The notes beneath the pieces are model-generated. The model was not told the origin of the DNA and did no database searches. It saw only the letters and a program-made list of their open reading frames with translations. Made by a program: the position numbers and the translations under genes. Shown here piece by piece: positions 17,071-25,708 of a DNA stretch of 64,000 nucleotides. The DNA is from VXLM01 sp965242665 (GTDB lineage: Bacteria > Chloroflexota > Dehalococcoidia > Lucifugimonadales > VXLM01): positions 2,666,001 through 2,730,000 of the forward strand of contig OZ251484.1 of assembly GCA_965242665.1 (NCBI GenBank), written 5' to 3'. Within the stretch, counting starts at the first letter, position 1. Every line of letters starts with the position of its first letter.

Positions 17071-20000
17071 CCTTCCTCCTTCTCCTCGGACGCCGCCACG
17101 CCGTCCATCCCCGTCTTCTTGGTTCCCACCACCGTCGGCTCCTGACACCACTGATTCCGCAAGATGTCCAGCTGCCCCGCTGCCGCGTCATCCAATTCCA
17201 ACACCTCCGTCAAGAGCCTCCGGTCGAGTTCATGGCGAACGGGGTCGCGGTAGGACTCGTTGGCCGGAAGCATCCGAGTTTCGCACAAGTCGTCGTAGAT
17301 GCGCACGGCGGCGGCCAGACGATCCGCAGGCAGCGTCGTGACGTCCAACGTCGGAATGTTGGGAATCGCCGAGACCGTAGTGCTGCCGCGGCCGTTCTGC
17401 GTCCGATTGCTCTCCATCCAATATCCTATCATGCCAAGCGTGCCGTTCATCCACACGCAAACCGCCTTCTCCATTTCCGGAGTGTCCAAGTGTAGGCTTG
17501 GCCACGCCCGCCCGCCGGCAGACTTCACCGGAGTGAACGCCGCTGCCGTCGCGTTGGCGTTGAACCGAAAATCCCTGTTGATATGCAAGTGACTGGCCGC
17601 CCGCTCCCATACCCTTTCGGCGTCCTCTTCTTTTCCCGACCGTATGACGCCCGCACTGTCCGGCGTCGTCGCCATCCGATCCTGTGTCTTCTTTCCTCCA
17701 ACTTTGTCGTGATTCCACAGCATCGGATACTCCGTCCCAGGGTCGGCCCCGCTGCGCTTCTCGAACGCGCCCCGGATGAGCCGATCCACCGGGCCGACCC
17801 TGCCGACCTGCCCAATCTTGACGATCGGGACGGAGATGCTCCCTGCGCGCTGTGGCAGAGAGAGGCTGCCCCTGGCCAGCTGCCGAGCCCTGCGCACGAG
17901 ATCGATGTTGGCCACCCGCACCGTCGTCCACTTCTCGAGCGGCTGCACGACCTCCAGCCGCACCGACCCAACGACGTCGGGTCCGACGGAGATGACCGTG
18001 TGGGTATCCGGCTCGGGAAGTTTACCAACGGCACTGCGAATCACCCGCGCGATCTCCTGAGCCTCCAGCGTGGTGCCGGGGCGTTCCGTGAGATTCACGA
18101 AATGCACTGCGCGCCGCGCCCGCTCCCCGTGCCCTAGACGCCGTGCAATGACCAGAGCTTCCGAAAGATCCGTGTCCGCCGAAAACGCCGACTCCGACGA
18201 CGTCAGATCCGCGATGGTCACGACGAGGATATCGTTGTAGTGCTCGGCCAGCATCCGCCGAAACTTCTGCCAACTCCGCACCGTCTTCCCGTCGTAGCTC
18301 CCTCCCATCATCGAGGACACAGGCAAGATTAGCGCGATGTGACCGCCGGGCTTGACCATGTTGTCCGCGATGGCGGCGAAATGGCTGCCGAGCCCGGCAT
18401 ACCCATCGCCGACCGTTCCCTTGCTCAAACGCTTGAGCTTCCGCTCCATCGCATCCTGCTCCTCGTTCGACGTGCCAAACGCGGCGAACGCAGGATTCTT
18501 GGTATCCACATGATCCGCCGCATGATTCGTCGGCGTCGTGAACGGCGGATTCATTATCACCAAGCTCTGACTCAACGGAGCCATCTCCACCTCGATGGGC
18601 TTGCGCCTCCCTCGAGCCCCAAAGGCCATCTGCGCGTTCAGCGGAAGCACGATCTGCCGTTTCGCCGTACTGAGGTCGAGCAGATCCAGCGACCCCAGAT
18701 CGACGACCGGGCGGCCATCCTTGTCCCTTTCGATGATGGGGCTGCCGTCATCCCCGCGCTTCGCCCTGCCAAGCCCGTCGACCACTCTCACGCCCCCAAA
18801 CGGATAGAGGACGTTCCGCGTGCCGTCGTACTGTTGGAGCGGCGCTACGAACGACAGCAGCGAGGACGACAGATGCACCGCGGCAGGCATGATGTCGCAG
18901 GCAGTCAGGGCGCGCTCCATCATGTGCGCGTGCACCGCGTCCGGATCCCCCCCATGACTGCGGTGCAGATCCCTCGCCCGCTGGTACGCCGCCAAGATCA
19001 ACCCTCCAGTCCCGCACGCGTAGTCCGCAATGTGATAGCCCTTCAGAGTCTCCGGATCGCTCCAATCCAAATCCTCAGGCACGGCCAGATGCGCCGCCAA
19101 GACAGTGCTCTCCGGGCGCGTGTAGTACGTAGCCAGCGTCTGCCGATCCGCGATCAACCGCTGAAACACGATGCCTGCAACGTCATTCTGCCGCACCGCA
19201 TCTTGAATCTTCATAGCAGCCTTGACCATGTACGGCGCCATCGCATCGACGATGAGAGGAGGAATCCACAACAACAGCCTCTTGGCAATATGGAAGATCG
19301 GCCAGTAGTTGACATCGAGGATATTCTCCCACTCCTCGATGAGCGTATGCTTGTTGATCCCCCCGAGCGGCGGATCGTCCTGCAGCTGATCCAAGTCCCG
19401 AATTCCCTGGTAGCCCCCCAGATTCTGCTGATACGCCAGCGCGTTGATGATGATCGCAGCGCACATCCTCGCGGTCTGATACCGTGCCGCCTCGTCTGCC
19501 TCCTCCTGATCCGCCTCCTCCTTCGTCTGCGGCGAACGCCCCAGCTGTGCAGGCCACGGCTGCCGAAGCTCCTCCGCAAGCGGCGTTGCAAAATCCAAAT
19601 CCTCCTCACGTCGTACAAGCGTCACGCCCGCATCCTGAGCGCCGTAGGTGAGCGCCTGCGCGGCAGCGGAAATGATATCCTCCGGCACGGCCGCAGGACG
19701 GATGAACTCGACCAAGTTGCGAACGTTCCCCGTGATGAACCCGTCGCGCGGAAACCGAGTCCAGCCTCCCTCCGCAGATTGATATACTGCGTACTCCAAC
19801 TCCAGACCGTCCATGAGCATCCGACGCGCCTCGTCCCCCGTCGAACACTCCTTCAGCGCCAGCGGCGAGCGAATGGCCGCGACCGTTCCCACCTTCCCTA
19901 CCTCGCCCGTCACATCCGCGTTGAGTTCCCGCCCCATGCTCTTCATGCAGTCGCCGTGAAGCGTATTGGCGGGGTAATACTCGTTCTCCACCACGATCGG

Positions 20001-20156
20001 CGGCGCGGCAGGACGCATGATCAGGATGTCCGGCTTCGTCCGCGGCCCCCGCAGCGCCCCCCACACCTCCTCACGCGCACGCCAACCCGTCGTCCGCCCC
20101 AACTCGCTGACGATGCTAGCAATCCGTCCGTTTAGCTGTTCCTCTTCCAATGCCAT
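17067..20156 (-). CDS. Large N6-adenine DNA methyltransferase with nuclease-like N terminus
   Basis: A 1029-residue protein. The gamma-class methyltransferase core has YYTRPEST (about 344-351), SAM motif DYACGTGG (378-385) and catalytic NPPF (536-539). The region after about 800 could be a target-recognition part. Near the N terminus, KPDILI (Asp43) followed 14 residues later by VVENEY (Glu57, Glu59) looks like a PD-(D/E)xK strand pair, but the final Lys is Glu, so cleavage is uncertain. Large one-chain methyltransferase-nucleases of the type IIG/type I-like classes have this plan. The start at 20156 has GGAGG about seven bases upstream. The stop overlaps hyuA. Confidence 0.85.
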   Translation of the reverse strand: MALEEEQLNGRIASIVSELGRTTGWRAREEVWGALRGPRTKPDILIMRPAAPPIVVENEYYPANTLHGDCMKSMGRELNADVTGEVGKVGTVAAIRSPLALKECSTGDEARRMLMDGLELEYAVYQSAEGGWTRFPRDGFITGNVRNLVEFIRPAAVPEDIISAAAQALTYGAQDAGVTLVRREEDLDFATPLAEELRQPWPAQLGRSPQTKEEADQEEADEAARYQTARMCAAIIINALAYQQNLGGYQGIRDLDQLQDDPPLGGINKHTLIEEWENILDVNYWPIFHIAKRLLLWIPPLIVDAMAPYMVKAAMKIQDAVRQNDVAGIVFQRLIADRQTLATYYTRPESTVLAAHLAVPEDLDWSDPETLKGYHIADYACGTGGLILAAYQRARDLHRSHGGDPDAVHAHMMERALTACDIMPAAVHLSSSLLSFVAPLQQYDGTRNVLYPFGGVRVVDGLGRAKRGDDGSPIIERDKDGRPVVDLGSLDLLDLSTAKRQIVLPLNAQMAFGARGRRKPIEVEMAPLSQSLVIMNPPFTTPTNHAADHVDTKNPAFAAFGTSNEEQDAMERKLKRLSKGTVGDGYAGLGSHFAAIADNMVKPGGHIALILPVSSMMGGSYDGKTVRSWQKFRRMLAEHYNDILVVTIADLTSSESAFSADTDLSEALVIARRLGHGERARRAVHFVNLTERPGTTLEAQEIARVIRSAVGKLPEPDTHTVISVGPDVVGSVRLEVVQPLEKWTTVRVANIDLVRRARQLARGSLSLPQRAGSISVPIVKIGQVGRVGPVDRLIRGAFEKRSGADPGTEYPMLWNHDKVGGKKTQDRMATTPDSAGVIRSGKEEDAERVWERAASHLHINRDFRFNANATAAAFTPVKSAGGRAWPSLHLDTPEMEKAVCVWMNGTLGMIGYWMESNRTQNGRGSTTVSAIPNIPTLDVTTLPADRLAAAVRIYDDLCETRMLPANESYRDPVRHELDRRLLTEVLELDDAAAGQLDILRNQWCQEPTVVGTKKTGMDGVAASEEKEEG

Positions 20157-20486
20157 CCGTGCGTCCTCCCTCCGTCGTAATGATCCAGAGCGGCCCCAGC
20201 GCAGCCTCCCCATTCTCTGCGAAGGCGTGCTTGAACTGCAAAACGGCTGCTCCACAGCCATCCCGAACGACCCTCAAGCGGGGCGATGCGTGACAACCAC
20301 CCCGACGACCCCGAGTCGGCGCCTAGTCTAGCACCCCTACCCACCCCAGTCAACGAACACCCCGTCATCCTCACCTCCTCACCCCATCCCTACACCCCCG
20401 CACGTCATTCCCGCACTTACCCACGTCATTCCCGCGAAGGCGGGAATCTAACGTCTCATACCCGCCCACGACACCCATACGCGAGG
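20157..20486. other. Intergenic region with repeat cluster 2
   Basis: About 330 bases between two minus-strand genes. The first 180 bases are GC-rich with no gene recognised. The remainder is the repeat cluster described at 20361-20448, followed by about 40 bases before the stop of the next gene. Confidence 0.5.
20361..20448 (+). repeat. Dispersed hairpin repeat cluster 2
   Basis: Degenerate units (CCCGTCATCCTC, CACGTCATTCCCGCAC) lead into one complete hairpin at 20422-20448 with the A variant of the turn. It has the same orientation as all other copies in the window. Confidence 0.85.
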
Positions 20487-20900
20487 CTAATTCCATCTCC
20501 CTCGGTAATTTCCTCTCTTTCTAGGTTTCCCAGGAGTCTTATTGACAGAAAGCCGACCTGTCTTCTCGTCAATTGGAATGTATCCCATCTGTTGATCTCT
20601 CACATATTCGCCATCATTTCCTAACTTTCCTTCTTCCAGTTCCCAGGTTTTCCTCTTCTTGAACTCTCCCCAATGGTCACTCAAACGTATCCATGCCCAA
20701 AATGGACACTTGCCCGGGAACGTATCTATCCAAGCAACGTAGTACTTAGAATAACCGGTATCCCTCAAGGGGAAAATTGCACTAATAAGACCTACTTTGT
20801 GGTACGGTATCACTTCGAAGGTAAGGTTATCTTCTCTATGGTATCTGTTAATCTCCCGTTCATTCTTACCCACCCAATCCTTAAGCTTCTTCTGATCCAT
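20487..20900 (-). CDS. Hypothetical protein, 137 residues
   Basis: A soluble, strongly charged protein that begins MDQKKLKDWVGKNEREINRY and ends in a basic tail (KTPGKPRKRGNYRGRW). The centre is rich in aromatic residues (YYVAWIDTFPGKCPFWAWIRL). The start at 20900 follows AGGAGGG by nine bases; the longer frame starting further upstream has no ribosome site. The gene is visibly richer in A and T than its neighbours, a sign of transfer. I do not recognise a family. It lies between the DGQHR gene and the large methyltransferase, on the same strand. Confidence 0.7.
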   Translation of the reverse strand: MDQKKLKDWVGKNEREINRYHREDNLTFEVIPYHKVGLISAIFPLRDTGYSKYYVAWIDTFPGKCPFWAWIRLSDHWGEFKKRKTWELEEGKLGNDGEYVRDQQMGYIPIDEKTGRLSVNKTPGKPRKRGNYRGRWN

Positions 20901-21002
20901 TGTACTAGACCCTCCTAACCGTATGAAAATCACCGTCCCGGTGCCGCGGGCAAGTTGGATGTGAACCACTGCACCCGCGGCACCGTCGGAGAATGCGAAC
21001 TC

Positions 21003-22070
21003 CTACTCCGTCGTATGCCCGATCTCGATCAAGTCGCTCTTGATCATGTCCGCCAGCATCCGGAACCCCTTCATCGAACCGAACACCGCCGCACCATCCC
21101 TATTCTCACTCCCCCAATAGCTTGAGGTAGTGTATTCCGTGATGCCAGCCAACATATCCCCTACTCTCGACGCAGTCGGCTCGGTGTTCTCCCGGCGGCA
21201 GACCTCCCAGACGAACAACGCCACCTGGTGCAGGCTGAATATGCCCGGAGTGCGGAGCAGCACGTACTCCTCCGCATCGTCGAAGCATTCCGGAACAGCT
21301 CCGTACCAAGCTTCCCAGTAGTCCCTCAACTGATCTGCCACCTTTGCAGCTCTCCAATCCCGATAGGGGAATGTAGTGAGTATCGGCTTCAACGAAGTCG
21401 AGAAGGACAGCTCGCGGATCGTGTGCCGTGCGGACTTCTTCTCGTTGGGCTGCTGAATCCTACCCCGGAACGGAGAGCTCTCGTCCGAGTTGAGCAAGTT
21501 GATGACCTGCGCTGCGACTGCTTCCCACGTTCTCTGCTGTTTAAGAATTTGCTCCCGTCCTTCCCGGGTGCTCATCGAAGAGGCAAGGATTCTCCGAGCG
21601 AGGTCGGTGCGAACCTTCTTGGCTGTTTCGTTGATAACCCGGAACTGCTCCGCTTCCTTGGACTCGTCCAAACCCACTGTGACTACGACGGGAATCAGAT
21701 ACTCCTTGAACCGCAGCTCCTCATCTTCGTGTATGGCCGCGCGCAGGCCCGCAAGGCGGTGCTGCCCATCAACCACCCACAGCTTCATGGACTCCGGGAT
21801 CCGCAAGCAGGCGAGCCCGCCCTCTTCCGTGATTTCGACCTCGTCCCGCGCGTTCAGAAGAACCGAATTGGGCAGGAGAGCCAAGTTCTGCGTCTTGAGG
21901 AACCGAGCGAGTGCACGCGCCCGAGACCGCTCCGGCTCCCTCTGGTAGCCGGACTCAGACTCGCTCCTGAAGACGTCGATCTCCGTATACTGCAAGAGAT
22001 CCTCCGCCCTCACTGCGCCGGTGAACATCTGCACCCCTTCCTGTTTGAATGCGATTCCATGCCACTCCAT
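21003..22070 (-). CDS. DGQHR domain-containing protein
   Basis: A 355-residue protein with the family's defining motif DGQHRLAGLRAAI starting at Asp101, in a ParB/DndB-like fold context: an earlier arginine-rich helix (EPERSRARALARFLKTQN) and a later KVRTDLARRILASS. DGQHR proteins include DndB, a regulator of DNA phosphorothioation, and many stand-alone relatives in defence islands. No dnd genes lie next to it. GAGGAGG eight bases upstream fixes the start at 22070. A 7-bp inverted repeat lies just upstream (22100-22125), suggesting control at that site. Confidence 0.85.
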   Translation of the reverse strand: MEWHGIAFKQEGVQMFTGAVRAEDLLQYTEIDVFRSESESGYQREPERSRARALARFLKTQNLALLPNSVLLNARDEVEITEEGGLACLRIPESMKLWVVDGQHRLAGLRAAIHEDEELRFKEYLIPVVVTVGLDESKEAEQFRVINETAKKVRTDLARRILASSMSTREGREQILKQQRTWEAVAAQVINLLNSDESSPFRGRIQQPNEKKSARHTIRELSFSTSLKPILTTFPYRDWRAAKVADQLRDYWEAWYGAVPECFDDAEEYVLLRTPGIFSLHQVALFVWEVCRRENTEPTASRVGDMLAGITEYTTSSYWGSENRDGAAVFGSMKGFRMLADMIKSDLIEIGHTTE

Positions 22071-22099
22071 TGATTGATGCCTCCTCGATGAGTATTTTT

Positions 22100-22125
22100 A
22101 GATCAGTGAATTACCGATCTGATCT
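22100..22125. promoter_or_regulatory. Inverted repeat upstream of the DGQHR gene, candidate operator
   Basis: AGATCAG at 22100-22106 and CTGATCT at 22119-22125 are perfect 7-bp arms with a 12-base spacer in an AT-rich stretch about 30 bases upstream of the DGQHR start. On the minus strand, TTGATA and TAATTC with an 18-base spacer overlap the site, so a bound protein could block the promoter. This is inference from pattern alone. Confidence 0.4.
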
Positions 22126-22217
22126 ATATCATATCAATGTGATCTGCGATTGCCAAGGCCTTTTTCCCTCAATTTTACAAGCTCTCCAAAAACACCCACC
22201 CCAAACCATGGTGTACA

Positions 22218-22322
22218 ATGAACACCGCCATGACATCCCCCAACCATACCCTCTGCATCCAAGACGACCTCCCCGTCCTCCGCGGCCTCGACTCCGAGGG
22301 CATCGGCCTCATCGTGACCTAA
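22218..22322 (+). pseudogene. N-terminal remnant of a beta-class DNA methyltransferase
   Basis: An open frame of 34 residues starting at ATG 22218 (or ATG 22230) reads TSPNHTLCIQDDLPVLRGL and then DSEGIGLIVT before a TAA. This matches the start of beta-class methyltransferases up to the base just before the catalytic DPPF; compare TIFTRDNLDILRGINSDCVD in the gene at 11694-13184. The conserved continuation (IYLDPPF) is missing and queA begins 11 bases after the stop. It is most simply the stub of a gene removed by deletion or recombination. It could still be translated as a short leader of queA. Confidence 0.65.
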
Positions 22323-22332
22323 TCCCGCCAAA

Positions 22333-23388
22333 ATGCCAGACGACCTCGACATCGACGCCTACAGCTACGACCTTCCCCAAGACCTCATCGCGCAGACTCC
22401 CGCAGAACCGCGCGACCACTCACGCCTCATGGTCTTCCACCGCCGCGAACGACGACAGGAACACCGACGATTTACCGACCTGCCAAACTACCTCCGCCCA
22501 GGCGATGTCCTCGTCTTCAACGATAGCCGCGTATTCCCCGCCCGCGTGTACGGTGCACGCCAAGACACCGGCGCCAAGATCGAGCTCCTGCTCCTGCGGC
22601 GCGACTCCCCGGGCGTCTGGCAGGCGCTCGTCCGCCCCGGCCGCAGGATGGGCCCCGGCGCAGCCTTCACCCTCGGCGCAGGCCCTGCCGCCGTCGACGG
22701 AGAAGTCATCCGCGTCCTAGACGACGGCTCCCGCCTCGTCCGGCTGTCCAGCGAAGAACGCCTCGACGAAATCGGCGTCGTGCCCCTCCCGCCCTACATC
22801 CACCAGCGGCTCGCAGACCCGGAACGCTACCAAACCATCTACTCGCGCATCACCGGCAGCGTCGCCGCCCCGACCGCAGGGCTCCACGTCACCCCCCAAC
22901 TCCTCGAAGCCGTCCAAGCGCTCGGCGCCCAAACCGCCTTCGTCACTCTGCACGTTGGCTGGGCAAGCTTCCGACCCGTACAGACGAACGACATCACCCA
23001 GCACGAAATGCACTCCGAGTTCTTTACTCTAACCCAAGAAGCCGCCGACACCATAAACCGCGCCAAGCGCAGCGGCCGGCGAATATTCGCCGTCGGAACG
23101 ACGACCGTCCGACTCCTAGAGCACGCCGCCCAACGACGTCAAGACGACACGCCCCAAAGCGCAAACCCCCTCGAACCCGCGTCCGGATGGGCAGACATCT
23201 TCATCTACCCAGGATACGAGTTCCGCATCATCGACGGACTCGTCACCAACTTCCACCTGCCGCGATCCACCCTCTTGATGCTCGTCAGCGCCTTCGCCGG
23301 CCGCGAAGCGACCCTCGACGCATACCGAGAGGCCGTCCAGCGCCGATACCGCTTCTACAGCTTCGGCGACGCCATGCTGATACTCTGA
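22333..23388 (+). CDS. queA: S-adenosylmethionine:tRNA ribosyltransferase-isomerase (QueA)
   Basis: A 351-residue enzyme of normal length. It transfers and isomerises the ribosyl group of SAM onto 7-aminomethyl-7-deazaguanine at position 34 of tRNA, making epoxyqueuosine. Family phrases are YDLPQDLIAQTPAEPRDHSRL at the start, DVLVFNDSRVFPARVYG, SVAAPTAGLHVTPQLLE, and the C-terminal GLVTNFHLPRSTLLMLVSAF and YRFYSFGDAMLI. The next queuosine enzyme, QueG, is one gene away on the other strand. It starts 11 bases after the methyltransferase remnant. Confidence 0.96.
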   Translation: MPDDLDIDAYSYDLPQDLIAQTPAEPRDHSRLMVFHRRERRQEHRRFTDLPNYLRPGDVLVFNDSRVFPARVYGARQDTGAKIELLLLRRDSPGVWQALVRPGRRMGPGAAFTLGAGPAAVDGEVIRVLDDGSRLVRLSSEERLDEIGVVPLPPYIHQRLADPERYQTIYSRITGSVAAPTAGLHVTPQLLEAVQALGAQTAFVTLHVGWASFRPVQTNDITQHEMHSEFFTLTQEAADTINRAKRSGRRIFAVGTTTVRLLEHAAQRRQDDTPQSANPLEPASGWADIFIYPGYEFRIIDGLVTNFHLPRSTLLMLVSAFAGREATLDAYREAVQRRYRFYSFGDAMLIL

Positions 23389-23393
23389 ACCCC

Positions 23394-24368
23394 CTAGTAC
23401 CCCAACTTCTTGTCGCAGACGTACAAGAACCGCTCGCCCGCCAAGTACCGACGGAAATTCTCCTTGAACACTTCCCGCCGGCCAATGTACAGCCCAGGCG
23501 TGAACGCCGACGCGTGAGGCGAAATGATCACGTTCGGATTCTCCCACAACGGATTGTCCGGCGCAGGCGGCTCCGGATCGAATGCGTCGATACCCGCCCC
23601 CGCAAGACGGCCGGCCTCGATCTCCTCTGCCAGGGCGTACTCGTCCACGATGCCCCCGCGCGAAATGACGATCACATGCGCCTCCCGCTTCATGAGACGC
23701 ATCTGCTCCCTGCCTATCATCCCCCGCGTCTCATCCGTGATCGGAGCCGTAACTACCAGCCAATCGGAAATCGACAACAGATCGTCCAGCCGATCCAACC
23801 CCCAAACCTCCTCCGCATACTCCGACGGCCGAGGAAACTTGTCCACCGCGTAGACGTCCATCTCGAACCCCCGCGCACGTTTGGCCACCGCGCGGCCAAT
23901 GTTGCCAAACGCCAAGATGCCCATGGTCGACCCCTCCAAGTCCACCTGCTTCCAACCGTAGTCGTACATCCGCCACCGCTTGGAATTCTGATCGTCACGC
24001 ATCCAATGCAGCTTGTGCGCCAGCGCGATGATGAGGCCAAACACATGATCCGCCATCGGCGCGACGTGCGGCTCCCTCGCATTGGTCACCGGAATGTTGC
24101 TCTCTACCAGCTCCGGAATCTCCAACAGCTTGTCGATCCCAGTGCCGGGACAATGAATCCACTTCAACGACTTGGCGGACAAGAAGACGTCTCGTGAAGG
24201 CCACCCATAGTAGACCTCCGCATCCGCCGCCTCTCGAATCCGGTCCGCATCCTCCACCGCCTCTACGAACTCGACATCCGGAAAAGCCACTCGCATCTCT
24301 CGAACGAACACATCCGACCGCTCCCCAGGACCAACCCCAGACGGCACAGGTTCCATGACTACCTTCAT
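23394..24368 (-). CDS. D-2-hydroxyacid dehydrogenase (NAD-dependent)
   Basis: A 324-residue member of the D-isomer-specific 2-hydroxyacid dehydrogenases. The Rossmann motif reads MGILAFGNIGRAVA, with Ala in place of the first Gly of GxGxxG. The catalytic Arg is in ISRGGIVDE, and Glu and His are in DPEPPAPDNPLWENP and IISPHASAFT. These enzymes interconvert 2-keto acids and D-2-hydroxyacids; substrate unknown. The start at 24368 follows GAGGAGGAG by about ten bases. It is convergent with queA, with six bases between the stops. Confidence 0.9.
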   Translation of the reverse strand: MKVVMEPVPSGVGPGERSDVFVREMRVAFPDVEFVEAVEDADRIREAADAEVYYGWPSRDVFLSAKSLKWIHCPGTGIDKLLEIPELVESNIPVTNAREPHVAPMADHVFGLIIALAHKLHWMRDDQNSKRWRMYDYGWKQVDLEGSTMGILAFGNIGRAVAKRARGFEMDVYAVDKFPRPSEYAEEVWGLDRLDDLLSISDWLVVTAPITDETRGMIGREQMRLMKREAHVIVISRGGIVDEYALAEEIEAGRLAGAGIDAFDPEPPAPDNPLWENPNVIISPHASAFTPGLYIGRREVFKENFRRYLAGERFLYVCDKKLGY

Positions 24369-24443
24369 ATGTCTCGAACTCCTCCTCGAATAGTGCGGCA
24401 AGTGTACCACTCACAACCGCAATCGGTCAGCCGCTGCCCGCGT

Positions 24444-25586
24444 TCACGCATCCTCGATCGACATCTCGATCTCCGCAGCCACCCGCTCGTCGGATTCGGT
24501 CCGCAGCGCGTCGGCCAACGCCGCCTTTGCCCCGGCGCCCCCAATCATCCCCAGAGCCCACGCCGCATGTTCGCGCACCAGCGGCTCCCCATGACGCAGC
24601 GCATTCGACAGCGCAGGCGCAGCAACCGGGTCTCCGATATTCCCCAAAGCCACGCAAACATTCCGTTGCAGGCCAACCCGCTTGGCGCGCCGCACAGGAC
24701 TGCCCCGAAACCGCTCCCGGAAGCCCTCGTCATCCAACTCCAACAACGGTATCAGCGCAGGCGCGTCGAAATCATGGCGCTTCCGAAAAGACGCCTCCCT
24801 CCCACGCTCCGCCTTGCGGTTCACCGGACACACATCCTGACAAATGTCGCACCCAAAGACCCAGTCGCCCACCAGAGGCCGCAGCCCCCTCGGTATCGGC
24901 CCGCGCAACTCGATCGTCAGATACGAAATGCACCTGCGGTTGTCGATGACATACGGCGCAACGATCGCCCCCGTCGGGCAATCGTCGATGCACCGGACGC
25001 ACTCCCCGCAATTCTTCTTGAGCGGATCGTCCGCCGCAAGATCGAGGTCCGTAACGACCTGCCCCAACAACACCCACGATCCATGACTCGGAGTAAGGAT
25101 ATTCGTATTCTTTCCGAACCAACCCACTCCCGCACGCTCTGCCGCCGCGCGGTCGTTCATCGGCCCATCGTCCACGAAGATCCTCGTCTTGACCGAGCGC
25201 CCTGCGATCCGCGGAAGCCCGTCCACAAACTCCCGAATCCTGCGCTTCATCACGTCATGATAGTCGTCCCCCCATGCGTACCGCGCAATCTTGCCGTGCG
25301 GCCCCTGGCCCTGCGGCTCCGCCTCGCCGTAGTTGTAGCTCATCGCCAACGACACTACCGACTTCGCCCCGTCCAGCAACTCCCGAGGCCGATTGGCCTT
25401 CCGCACCCGCTCCTCGGTGTACCAAGCGAGACCATCCATCAACCCCTGCTTCACCCGATCCAGCGCAGCTGCCTCATCCCGCTCGAAGGCGTCCGCCGAC
25501 GTGATCCCCGCGATATCGAACCCCAGAGACCTCGCCAAAACCTTCACCTTGAACGACAAGAGAGACATAGTGGCCGACCGATTCAT
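24444..25586 (-). CDS. queG: Epoxyqueuosine reductase (QueG)
   Basis: A protein of about 380 residues that reduces epoxyqueuosine in tRNA to queuosine, using a cobalamin and two [4Fe-4S] clusters. Cluster cysteines are visible in CGECVRCIDDCPTGAI and CDICQDVCPVNRK, with RRCISYLTIE between. The C-terminal 100 residues are HEAT-like repeats (VCVALGNIGDPVAAPALSNAL and AAWALGMIGGAGAKAALADAL), as in the longer QueG forms. The start is uncertain between GTG 25595, ATG 25586 and ATG 25568; family similarity begins around LLSFKVKVLARSLGFDIAGI. Confidence 0.95.
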   Translation of the reverse strand: MNRSATMSLLSFKVKVLARSLGFDIAGITSADAFERDEAAALDRVKQGLMDGLAWYTEERVRKANRPRELLDGAKSVVSLAMSYNYGEAEPQGQGPHGKIARYAWGDDYHDVMKRRIREFVDGLPRIAGRSVKTRIFVDDGPMNDRAAAERAGVGWFGKNTNILTPSHGSWVLLGQVVTDLDLAADDPLKKNCGECVRCIDDCPTGAIVAPYVIDNRRCISYLTIELRGPIPRGLRPLVGDWVFGCDICQDVCPVNRKAERGREASFRKRHDFDAPALIPLLELDDEGFRERFRGSPVRRAKRVGLQRNVCVALGNIGDPVAAPALSNALRHGEPLVREHAAWALGMIGGAGAKAALADALRTESDERVAAEIEMSIEDA

Positions 25587-25638
25587 ACTTTCCACATTAT
25601 CGCAAAGCGCAACCCTCGGGGCCGCGCTCCCAAAAAGG

Positions 25639-25667
25639 TTGTACCAGACTACGCAATCGCATATAAT
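25639..25667 (+). promoter_or_regulatory. Promoter of the guaB3-type gene
   Basis: TTGTAC at 25639-25644 and TATAAT at 25662-25667 are 17 bases apart. The start codon is 42 bases downstream of the -10 element. This is the only clear promoter in the 113-base gap between queG and the gene at 25709. Confidence 0.75.
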
Positions 25668-25708
25668 CTTGCAAACCTCACCCCGCCAAGACCCGGATCT
25701 CCCCGCCT

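Noticed and set aside
18339..20135. 598-codon plus-strand open frame
   Set aside because: Antisense of the large methyltransferase; Arg-rich composition typical of a shadow frame in GC-rich DNA.
20487..22070. Complete Dnd phosphorothioation or BREX/DISARM system
   Set aside because: Only a DGQHR-type gene and methyltransferases are present; the sulfur-transfer, ATPase and protease/phosphatase genes that define those systems are absent.
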